The notes below the pieces were generated by a model. It had not been told where the DNA came from and made no database searches. It saw only the letters and a program-made list of their open reading frames with translations. From Bemisia tabaci (lineage: Eukaryota > Arthropoda > Insecta > Hemiptera > Aleyrodidae), in the NCBI RefSeq assembly GCF_918797505.1, contig NC_092794.1:78653345-78717344 (forward strand): a DNA stretch of 64,000 bases, written 5' to 3'. Position numbers and translations under genes: made by a program. Shown in pieces: positions 1-12,000 of this stretch (positions within the stretch are counted from its first letter, which is position 1; each line of letters opens with the position of its first letter).

Positions 1-29
1 AAAAATGATGACCTAGAGCGACTTCAAAG
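1..29 (+). CDS. nudE: nudE exon fragment (end of coiled coil)
   Basis: The window opens inside an exon. Reading from base 4 gives NDDLERLQ and ends with AG before a GTTTGT donor at 30. This aligns with the family sequence QANDDLERAKRAT at the end of the dynein/LIS1-binding coiled coil. The exon ends in phase 2, and AG plus the A that begins the next exon makes Arg, as in the family (KRAT). The donor GTTTGT is weaker than consensus. The upstream boundary is not visible. Confidence 0.85.
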
Positions 30-3000
30 GTTTGTCTCAACTATTAGGTTCATTAGTTCATTCATTAGTTTCTAATTATTCTGCAAAAGCCATTAGATCC
101 GCATTGTAACAAAAGTCTGTCCAGTCTGGTAGTGATTGACCTTTTCACAATTGGAACGGTCATTTTTTAAAAGACACAGGCGTCAAAAATGAGAATTCAA
201 AAAGAACGAAGGAATCTGTTTTTATAAACTCATTATAATTCTAAGAGCTCAGACAAATGAATTTGCAAGAAGAAAGTAAATTAGAATTTCATCAAGGATA
301 TTTCATAAACTGTCTTATAAATTGAACAGCAAAAAGAGGAGAAACAAAATACTGATCGAGTCTCCTTGAAAGTAAGTAGACTAATTTCAACATTTTTCTC
401 CATTTAAAATAAAGTTTGTCTTCTTTTATGTCTTAATGTGGAAGGAAACTTTCATTTTCTCTTTCTCTACCTAAAATTATGTTAATGTATTGATGATGAT
501 TTCGTAGATACCATTTTCTCATTTTATGGGTAATACAATTTCATTAAATTTGCACACATTCCGATTATTATTTTAGCAAGACCGCAAGATTGCAAGGATA
601 AAGTTTTTTAGGAATTTCTTTTTCCTAATACTTTCAGCGTTAATTTGTTCATTTATTGGTTTCAATCATCTGGTGACTTCATGGATACTCCGTTATCTAT
701 ATAATGGACCACTAGACAAGGTACGAATTTCAGCTTTCTGATACATGTTTCTTTACCAAAATTCCACATGGAACACGATGCGCACAACAAATATTACTAA
801 AATCAACTCCTTAAGAAGATATTTAATGATTCTTGATGCGTGAATTCAAACCACCCGCTCATTAAAACTCAATGCTTTACGTGATTCACATCGCGCGCTA
901 AACGTTATCATGATAACGTCTCTGCGATATAAAAATCTGGCAACCTCAATCTTAACGCTTTGGCTCAGCTGTAGCAAATTGCTTATAGTTTGGACAACGC
1001 ATGGTGAGAAATGAACATTGCTCGACTGATAAGCTTGCTGAAACCGTTGTAGTGCGCGATTTGACTCACGTGAAGCTTTGAGTTTCTTGTGAGCGGGCAG
1101 TTCAAATTCCTCGTAACCAATGTGAAATAGAAACGTTAATATCTTCGTTTGGAGTTTGTTTCATTAGTTTTTGTTGCGCGAATCGTGCTCTACGTAAAAT
1201 TCTGGTCAGGAAACATGTATCAGAATGCTTAAATTTGTACCTTGTCTAGTAGTCCATTAAAACTCTAAGGCTTTTTTTGTCCTTGTTCGATCTCGGAAAC
1301 TACCGGACCGATTTACTTCAGGTTTGTTTTATGCAAAATCTCTTTACCTGTAAATTTGTTAGCACCCCTCGGTTTTCGGTTTGTGCGCCCAACGTTACAA
1401 AATATACCTCAATTTAAATTGACATATTTTTGGGTTACCGTTACACAGTTCGTCCACCTTCGATTTCGGAAACTACTGCACCGATTTACTTCGGATTTGT
1501 GTTAAATGAATACCCTTAAGCTCTAAATGTGTCCACACCCCTTAGTCTTTTGATTTGCGCAACCGGCATTGCAAAATTTACGTCGAATTGATAACTACAT
1601 GTTTTCGTCTTTGCCGCTAGACAGTTTGTCCTTGAGCCTGAGTGTTTCACAGAGGTTCTTAAAAAGAACTCACTAATTGTGGAACAGTTTAATGACAACT
1701 GCATTTACGTATGATAACTGGTAATAATATGTTTGAAAATATCGTCTTGAAGGAAGTGCTTCAATTATCATGATAGCAAAATTTGGCTTGCGAAGAGAGC
1801 CAATAGGCTCTCGCGTAGCGAGTGACCGGGGGACCAAGGGGCGGAGGCCCCGGCTAGCGGCGCAAGTGAGCATAGTGAGCTGAAGCAGTTAGTGTCATGC
1901 TATTTTTTGAAGTGGATAAGACGGTTGCAGAAAACCTGGTTTTAGTGTTTTATTAAGCTCACTTCAAAATTTTAATCAAAGAAGACAATTGAAGTAGAAA
2001 GAATGGGAGGGAACACCTATTAATAAACTCATAGATTTTGTAACTTTTAATGTAACAAAGAAACAGTATCTACCTGCTCTTAATACGTGATCATTAATAC
2101 AGAACCTATCGCTTAAAAGTGCAAATACTTACGGAAATCCTCAAGAACAAGAAATATGTTTTGCCTGAAACAACAAATACTTACCCACTCATCCTTGAAA
2201 ATCTGAGGTAACCAGGTAAACATTTCGAATAAAACCAAGATAAGGAAGGACGAGTACAGTGTGTAACAGTTAGCTGCGACTCTCATATTTTTGGCAAACA
2301 GATAGTTGCAGTTGACCACGACTATGCGCTTGAGTCCTTTTGAGAATAACGGAATTTTCGAGATGTCTCTTTTATAGACCCTTAAAATCCGTTTTTCTCC
2401 TCCCAACCTTGCCACGAAATGCATCTATGCCCAAGCAATAGCGAACCGCCAATACTTCAATTTTCGATTTTTTGTTGTCATTGTCTAGCAAATTCAAATT
2501 TCCTTCAGATGAGTTCTGATGGAGGAGTAACTCTCTCCTTTTTCCAGTTTCATGATTGCATTTTAGTCCGAGAGCCTGATGACATTTTGTGACCAACTTG
2601 TGACACAAATTTTGACCACCTAAATCGATAGTCTTACACGCACTGGCACTGAAAATGATCATGGCCACGTCGCAGTGTGTGCCAACACGTGGCAGACCAC
2701 CATTTTCCGTGTCAGTCCAGATTTAAGTGGTTAAAACTTGTGTTCCGAGTTTTTCACAAAACATCATCAGGCTCTTGGGCTATTTGAGCCTCTTGTCTAT
2801 CTCTTAAGGAGTAACCTTCTTCTTCTTCTTCTTCTTCTTCTTCTTCTTCTTCTACCTTCTGACTAGGGCCGTGGCCCTGTTTGTCTAGCCTCTAATTTAG
2901 TAAATAAATATGACAAGTAACATATGATGGCGATGAGAAAGGTTTGATTCTCCGGTGATGAAAGGCAGCTCTGTGCCCATCTCTTGGGCGGTCGTCCGGG

Positions 3001-6000
3001 TTGCCTTTGGCTATGAGGTCGTCCTACCATACAAATCTTGGCAAGCCTTTCCCTGTCCATCCTCTCAACATGTTCCGACCACATTTTCCGGCGCATCTTG
3101 GTCCATTTAGCATTATCTTGAATTTGGCACTCCTTGCGAATTGGCTCGTTGGTCTGCCTGTCTCGGAGCGTAAAGCCTGCTATTTTCCTCAGGACTTTCA
3201 TTTCTACGGTCAGAAACTGTTGTTTAGTGCGCTTCGTGTCTGCCCGGGTTTCCGAAGCGTAAGTCAGCACAGGTCTTACAATCGTTTTATAAACTCTAAC
3301 TTTGCTCTCTTTAGCCATGTACTTATTCCTCCAGACCATTTCATTTAAACATCTGGCTATTCTAGTTGCCTTGATTGTCTGACTTCGCACCTCGGTCCCT
3401 AAATCCCTCACACTCGTTATTAACGCGCCCAAGTACTTAAACTGCATTACTTGTTCAACTGCGTTACCGTCCACTACTAGCTTACATCGTATTGGATTTC
3501 TGCTGATGACCATACTTTTTCTTTTTTTAGCCGACACTTTCATGTTGAATGTCTTTGCAGTTAGGTTGAAGGAATGGAGCATTCTTTGCAGATCATCCTC
3601 AGAGCTTGCTACTAAAACAGCATCGTCTGCATAACAGATTATATTGATATTCGAATTGCCTAGCCAATAGCCTCTCTTGAATCTAACTGCATCGATTAGC
3701 TTATCCATTAACAAATTGAATAGAAAAGAGCTGAGCGAGTCCCCTTGTCTTACTCCTCTGTTTACAAAGACTACATCAGAGGTTTCCTCCCTGGTGACTA
3801 TCCGTGTCTTGGTGTTCGAGTTCAAGTCGGCAACTATCTCGATAAGACACCTGGGGACATTCCGCTTGTTAAGTATCTGCTAAACATCTGTTCTCCGTAC
3901 GCGGTCAAATGCCTTCTCCAAATCCACAAAACATAAAAGTAAAGGCTTGTTGAACTCGATGGATTTCTCTGCCAATTGTCGCACCAAGAATATGGCATCG
4001 TTTGTGCCTCTGTTTTTTCTAAACCCTTGCTGTTCCTCGGCCATATGCACAATCTGCTCCAAAATATCTTTGAGAACGGATGTAAATAGCTTGGAGCACG
4101 TGTTTAGGAGCGTAATACCGCGATAATTTTCAGGTACAAATTTGTCACCTTTCTTGAAGATTGGAATTGTGAAACTATCCTTCCAGTCTTCCGGCATTTT
4201 CTTTTTTTCAAAAATTTTTTGGAACAGACGATGCATCCACACAGCTAGGACTTTTCCACCATATTTTACGAAGTCATTGCCGATGCCATCTGGTCCAAGG
4301 GATTTTCTGAGCTTCAATCTGTGAATGGCTTTGGTCACCATCTCCAATGACACGGTCACATTATCTTCGTTCTGGTAATCAACCCTCTCTTGGATATCGT
4401 CTTATGCATCTTTGTACAGTTCGGTAAAATAAGTTTGCCATTCTTCTTTCCGAATGTGATGGGCCTGCCTAAATTCACAAATTTCTTTCCGCTGATTTCG
4501 AAGAGCATTCCACATTTTCCGTTGCGCACCATAAAAGTCAAACTCCATTCCTTTGGTGTAATTTTCCCAATAACCTTCTTTAATTTTCTTAATTCTCTGG
4601 CTCATTAAGTTGCGGACCCTTTTGTACTTTTCATTTTCTTCTGGAGTGGGATTAGATTTATACTGTAAAAATGCTTCCTTCTTAGACCTTGCAGCATCTT
4701 TGACTTCATCACAAAACCAGGATGTTGGGGTATCTGTGCGATTTCTGTTTACTTTTCGCCATCCTACTGCCTCAGCAGCTGCTTCCAGCACCTTCAATTT
4801 TACATGCCGCCACAGCTCATTTGCTGTCAAATCTTCATCTGGCACACTTTCCAACTTTCCGTCCAGCCTGGAGCGATAGAAGCTCCTGATGCTGGGATCG
4901 GACATCTTTTCAACACAAAGTTTTTCGAAAATCACCGGTTGACGTTTTCGCTGACTGAAATCTACTTGGTGGAGTAACCTCTGGGAATCAACCATAAGAA
5001 GCTCTGGATAAGGAAATGTATACTAGTGTAGGAACAATTCTGTGATTTTGATATGAGGCTTTGTCTAGTGTATGTTTGCCCGATCCGAACCACCATTGAA
5101 TTGTTTTTATTTTATTGCAAATTATTTCTATGAATCCACCCATACATGTAGACTTTCACTTTGAAATTTTGTGTTCATTGGTAGGACAAGACAATATTAA
5201 AGAGAAACGAAGGTGTGTATCCAGGGGCGGACTGGCCCTAAATTAAGTATGGGGCGGGCCCCTAGGGGGGGTCTGGGGGGCCCCCCAGTAGAAGGGGGGT
5301 CCGGGGGCCCTCCCCCGGAAAATTTTGAAAATTAGGCCCTTTTAGAATGAATTTTACGCTATTTTAGACCCTATTCTTTAATATTATTTTTGAAACATTA
5401 TCCAAAAAGAGACCAGAAATGCAAAACTTAGTATATTTTCTTAAACTGGATGAAAAAATGAGAATCCGTTGTATACTTGGAATTCAACTAAAAGGGGCCT
5501 AAGGGGGCCCCTCCGGGGCCCCTTTTGGCCGATGAAAGTGGGGCGATCGCCCCATCGCCACCCCGGCCAGTCCGTCCCTGTGTGTATCTGGTCAGTTGTA
5601 TTGCTTGCTTTCTTTATTGTGCCCTCCGGCCTCATAGAATGGTTATCAATCAATGGTTGGAATGGTTAATAGAATGGTAATAGAAATGGTTGTCAATTAC
5701 GAGGGGTTCTTCAAGTTTGTTGTATATCCACTCCAATAAAGGCAAGATGAAGAAAGGAAGTATGGAAGTGATCAATCCTTTAGCTCCATATCCCTTCGGT
5801 CCTGTCTTATCTCAACAATTAACTCAAAATGTGATCTATCAGATCGCTACATCATCATAAATTCCTACATGCTTGACCATAAAAACTGGCTTCCAGTTCA
5901 AATGGAAACTTCTTAACTAATTGGAGACAAATGAGGATCCAGGCAATTGCTTTTTTAGTTACATTTTTTTAAAGCAAGTTTCAAGAAACTCTTCTCTTTG

Positions 6001-9000
6001 ATACTATTGTTAGGAGAATTTGTTAAAATAACCATGTCTTTAGGTTATTGAATGCTATAAATTAGAGCTGCAGAACTTTTTTTGCTGGACAGACATATTT
6101 TTTAAAGTTTTTCTTATGATCAACGATACACTAGTCTGTATGAAACAGACAATCTAAAAGAAGATCTTTCATGCTGACATTAATGTTATTATAATGTAGA
6201 CAGTTTATTGGTCTTAAATATGATTTTAAAACAATACCAATGACCGTATATTGTTTATTTTTTTACATTAACTTGCAAATCTTATTTATTTACTTTGTTT
6301 TATGTTACGTTTTCAGAGCAACACATGTATCTTTAGGTGAATTTGAAGCTAAAATGAATTCAGCAATAGAGCGTAACGTACTTTTAGAACTAGAATTAGA
6401 TGAAAAAGAGAATTTAAAAGCGATGGTTCAAAGGTTGAAAGATGAAACCAGAGGTAAGTCCTGCTAAGTTCCTGCTAAATTTCTGCAGAGTATTTATTGC
6501 CTTAATGAAGAGGGATTGGAAAGATAGGGTATAAGTAACTGAAAATTGTGCCACATTACAGACTAATAAAGTATGGGACGGTATTTCCTGAATATTTCAT
6601 ATTTTCTGAGTAAAAGTCTAAGGTAGACATCATATCAAATATTTTATCAATCAGAGCCTACACAAAGGCATAGCAGCATCTCAAACCCGAAATGCTGGGA
6701 AAGGGATGTCTTAAAGGCTAGCAATTTACACTTTAATGGCAATATAGCAGGGCAAATTTTGCGAGGAGAATGATGATACCAAATAAAAAGAAAAAAATGG
6801 CGTAATACACTCATAAAAAGCTATTCTCCCAACCTACTCATACCGAATGGTTACTTTTAAGTGGGAACACATCATGTACACTCTCAGCATTACAGCGCAT
6901 AGCCACAATCTGGTCTCCTCATCACTTACAATGCACTTCTCCACAAAGAATGAGCTTGTTCAGCTTGTGCAGCAGCTTGTGAGCTTGTGCATAAGCATTC
7001 GTGATTCTTGCATTTTTGGATACTAGAGAGTGCACAGAGTTCACAGGAATTTTCCCCGATTTTTTTGAGCAATATTAACCCACGAAATACGAGTCCAAAA
7101 ATCCGTATTTTGGGCTCCCATTTAAACGCGCGCCGCTTGGCCCATCTCAAAATGGCGCCCATTCTATCCGTCCGGCGGTGGCCACACTTTTGACCCGGCG
7201 TGCCGGCGAGGTACCTCTGCATGCCTCTGCCGTGTGTGGGTCGTATAAACAAACGAAGATTGATAACAAAAAATGATCCAAATAACTCGAGTCTCTTAAT
7301 TTTAATTAATTTAAATCCATTTTCGACTTCAACCAAGCATTTGGCAATAATATTCATCGTATTTTACAACCAGGAGCCACGGTCTATCGGCTCATTTTAA
7401 GGTGCATTCTGAAAATCAGTCTTACAAGTCCAGTGTCCAAACCCAGACTTTCTTCTTTTACTTTCTTTTGACCATTCTCTTTTCATTTTCGCCTCAAATC
7501 AAATGTTTTGCAGTTTCTTTGTCTTAAGTATGTGGTCCTGAATTCATTCAAGAGTTGGAAGTTCACCATTTATTCAGTATTATAGCTTTTTGACCTCTCA
7601 AGCTTCACTGATATGATCTCATGTAGTTCGAGGTTTCTTTGGCCCAAACCAAGTGATTACTTACACATCTGATGTGTGTCTCATGGCTCTTCAAATTCGC
7701 AGTGTAGAATTAAATCAGAGACTACAGTTGCTTAATCCAGTTCTGCTCTCTTGTTCAATGTTTGTCATAAGTGTTTGTTCGTGTCTGTTCTTTATAAGTG
7801 ACCACTGAAGTGCATATACACAGTTATGCTATCGTTACAGGTATTATTTCTTGTTTTCTAGAGTCAGGACTTTCTCTTAAGCGCAATAATTTACCAAAGA
7901 AATTCACCTAGTTGCGTAAATAATTTGGTGTATAGATATTCTGTTAATATCTCCTTGCGGTGATGCAAAGTTTCTGAGATCTGTCGTAAGGGGGTTTTGC
8001 ATTTAGACGGTCACTCTTGTCTGATAAAATTACTGCTCTAACAGCTTCAAATTTATACTTTGATCTCTGATTCATTACTAAATGACACTCGTGCGGTGTC
8101 ATTTATCTTTAATCAGTTCAAAGCTATTTCAACAATGAATCATCAAAAATCTGATCGAAGAAGGAATTTTCTGGTGAGTGCTGCGGCTGAACCGACATCA
8201 CAACTCAATTTTCAAAAGCATCAACCAAGACATGACCATTCGTCTGGAAGTGGAAATATTTTGCAACTCAACAGCAGGCCCATTATTGAAGGCTTAGAGC
8301 AACCCGACAAGACATCAAATTCCGATATATTGCATGGAGAAGATAGGGCTATGTCTTTCCATGTCGGGCTGACATAGTTTCAATAATCGGGCCGCTGGTA
8401 GTTTGACAGGTAAGATTTGTAAAGTCATGTAGGTATCACAAGTTACATTCGCATCTCTTGTGGAACAGTTTTTGTAAGGATGCTTACCTTTGTGGAGATT
8501 AATTGATAACAAACCGAGCACATCAATGTCATAGCCTAACTAGAAAACCTCTCAAGCTTCACTGATATGATCTCATGTAGTTCGAGGTTTCTTTGACCCA
8601 AACTAAGTGATTACACATCTGATGTGTGTCTTATGGCTCTTCAAATTCGCAGTAGAACTAAATCAAAGACTACAGTTACTTAATCCAGTTCTGCTCTCTT
8701 CTTCAATGTTTGTCATAAGTGTTTGTTTGTGTCTGTTCTTTGTAAGTGACCACTGCACTGTAGTGCATATACAGTAGGGTGGGACTTATTTTTTTAAATC
8801 GACAAAGCCAAATGTTGCACGGTCTTAAATGGTTCTATGTGATAAAAAAACACGGTAGCCAAGAGGATTTTGAGGAAAAAAAATTTTAACCCGGCGCGCA
8901 CAGAGCCTAAACATCGAGATTTTTCCGGTTTTTTTGGCATTTTCGCCGTACATTTTTGATTCATAGATGAAGTGTAGCATGCTACATATATTGTTGTATT

Positions 9001-12000
9001 CCTCTTCAAATATACATGCAGGTGAGTAGATTTTGAAATTTTAAGCGCACAATTTGCTTATGAAAGAAGCGAGCACTACCATGATTTCCACTTACCATTA
9101 CCACTTCCTGATAAATTTTTATAAGTTGATGCTTTTGAAAGTTGAGTTGTAATGTCGGTTCAGCCGCAGCACTCACCAGAAAATTCCTTCTTCGATCGGA
9201 CCTTCGACGATTCATTGTCGAAATAGCTTTGAACTGATTAAAGATAAATGACACCGCACGAGTGTCATTTAGTGATGAATCAGAGATCAAAGTATAAATT
9301 TGAAGCTGTTAGAGCAGTAATTTTATCAGACAAGAGTGACCGTCTAAATGCAAAACCCCCTAACGACAGATCTCAGAAACTTTGCATCACCGCAAGGAGA
9401 TATTAACAGAATATCTAAACAACAAATTATTTACGCAACTAGGTGAATTTCTTTGGTAAATTATTGCGCTTGAGAGAAAGTCCAGACTGTAGAAAACAAG
9501 AAATAATACCTGTACCGATAGCATAACTGTATATTAGGGTGGGACTTATTTTTTTAAATCGACAAAACCAAATGCTGCACGGTCTTAAATGGTTCTATGT
9601 GATAAAAAAACACGGTAGCCAAGAGGATTTTGAGAAAAAAAAATTTTAACCCGGCGCGCACAGAGCCTAAACATCGAGATTTTTCCGATTTTTTTGGCAT
9701 TTTCGCCGTACATTTTTGATATTTTTGCCAGCAACACGGATTCGACGCTAGGTGTCCAAAAATTGGTACAAACCTAGCACATACCTTGCAGATTCAGGGA
9801 AAATTTTTGTTTTTCTCCTAGGTCACTCTCAGTTCGCTTGGTAATGCCGAAACTCTCCGCTCGGCAGCTCTAAAAATCGAAATTTCGCCGTTTTTTAACG
9901 CATAAGAAACTTTTTGATCAACCTATAATGGTAGTAAAATTCCGAAAATTTTTGGAAAGCAAGTCCATACCATCAGTATGGAAGGGCAAATGTCAGAAAA
10001 CTCCTACGTCTTTTACTTTCTGCCAAGCTATGCCCATAATGGTGGAAAACTTGTCAAAAATAGCTCAATTTTGACCGTTTTTTCGCGTTCGAAAATTTAT
10101 TGGACACCACGTAATGACAATGAAGGTCCGAAAATTTGTGGAAAGTAAGTTCATACCATCTGTATGAAAAAAAAATTTTACTTGGTTCATACGTCTTATA
10201 TTCTTCGTCCTGCGATACCCGAAATGGCAGCGAAAACGTCAAAAATACCTCAAATTGGCCGTTTTTTGATAATTTTTTGGAACACCTTGTAGTGGCAGTG
10301 GAGGTCCGAGAATTTGTGCAAAGTAAGTTCTTACCCTCCGCAAGGGATAAAAGAATCTACTTGGTTCTTATGTCTTACATTCCTCGTTGTGCGGTGCCCG
10401 CAATCACTTCGAAAACGTCATAAATACCTCAATTCGGCCGTTTCTTCAATGGCGAAATTTATTAGACACCCTGTAATGACACTGGAAGTTCGAAAATTGG
10501 GGAAAAGCAAGTCCATACCACCAGTATAAAAGGGCAAATTTCAAAAGGTCCATAGATGTTTGATTCTTGGTCGCACGGTGTCTTCAGATACACAAAAATC
10601 GTGAAAAATACCTCCATTTTGACCGGTCTTTTGCTATTAAAATTTAATCGACACCCTGTAACGGCAACAGAGGTCGAAAAATTTGCTGAAAGTAAGATCA
10701 TTCCATCTTCATGCAATGAAAAATTCTACATCGTTCCTATGGTATGCATTCCTCGTTGTGCGGTGCCCGCAATCGCATCGGAAACGTCAAATATACCTGA
10801 ATGCGGTCAATTTTTTTTACCGAATTATTTTTGCAGACACCCTGTACTGACAGCAGAGGTCCGAAACTATGTAAAAAGCTAGTGTTGAAAGAAAGGAATG
10901 GATAAATTTAGGTATTTTAGAAAATTTCGCCTCACTTCAGGGCGTCTAGCGACAACAATTATAAATGTAAGGGTCTTTGAAAAATTGCCGTTCCTTTCAG
11001 ATGTATAAACAACGTATATTTACTTGGCACTTTTAAGAGTCGCCGATGTCACAACAGGGTGCTAAAAAAATTTCACACACGAAAAATTGGCCGAATTCAG
11101 ATATATTTGACGTTTCCGATGCGATTGCGGGCACCGCTTAACGAGGAATGTAAGACTTAAGAACCAAGTAGATTTTTTTATCCCTTGCGGAGAGTATGAA
11201 CTTACTTTGCACAAATTCTCGGACCTCCACTGCCACTACAAGGTGTTCCAAAAAATTATCAAAAAACGGCCAATTTGAGGTATTTTTGACGTTTTCGCTG
11301 CCATTTCGGGTATTGCAGGACGAAGAATATAAGACGTATGAACGAAGTAAAATTTTTTATTTCATACAGATGGTATGAACTTACTTTCCACAAATTTTCG
11401 GACCTTCATTGTCATTACATGGTGACCAATAAATTTTCGAACGCGAAAAAACGGTCAAAATTGAGCTATTTTTGACAAGTTTTCCACCATTATGGGCATA
11501 GCTTGGCAGAAAGTAAAAGACGTAGGAGTTTTCTGACATTTGCCCTTCCATACTGATGGTATGGACTTGCTTTCCAAAAATTTTCGGAATTTTACTACCA
11601 TTATAGGTTGATCAAAAAGTTTCTTATGCGTTAAAAAACGGCGAAATTTCGATTTTTAGAGCTGCCGAGCGGAGAGTTTCGGCATTACCAAGCGAACTGA
11701 GAGTGACCTAGGAGAAAAACAAAAATTTTCCCTGAATCTGCAAGGTATGTGCTAGGTTTGTACCAATTTTTGGACACCTAGCGTCGAATCCGTGTTGCTG
11801 GCAAAAATATCAAAAATGTACGGCGAAAATGCCAAAAAAATCGGAAAAATCTCGATGTTTAGGCTCTGTGCGCGCCGGGTTAAAATTTTTTTTTCTCAAA
11901 ATCCTCTTGGCTACCGTGTTTTTTTATCACATAGAACCATTTAAGACCGTGCAGCATTTGGTTTTGTCGATTTAAAAAAATAAGTCCCACCCTAATATAC

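Noticed and set aside
3001..3348. 115-codon + strand ORF
   Set aside because: Antisense shadow of the LINE reverse transcriptase frame.
8060..8377. Repeated ORF containing [16 protein letters not shown]
   Set aside because: Occurs four times as part of the repeated 400-bp module in the compound foldback; copies differ by stops and length, with no sign of selection for protein.
9921..11020. Possible CRISPR-like array
   Set aside because: Units are ~184 bp, degenerate throughout and without short constant repeats plus unique spacers; the context is eukaryotic.
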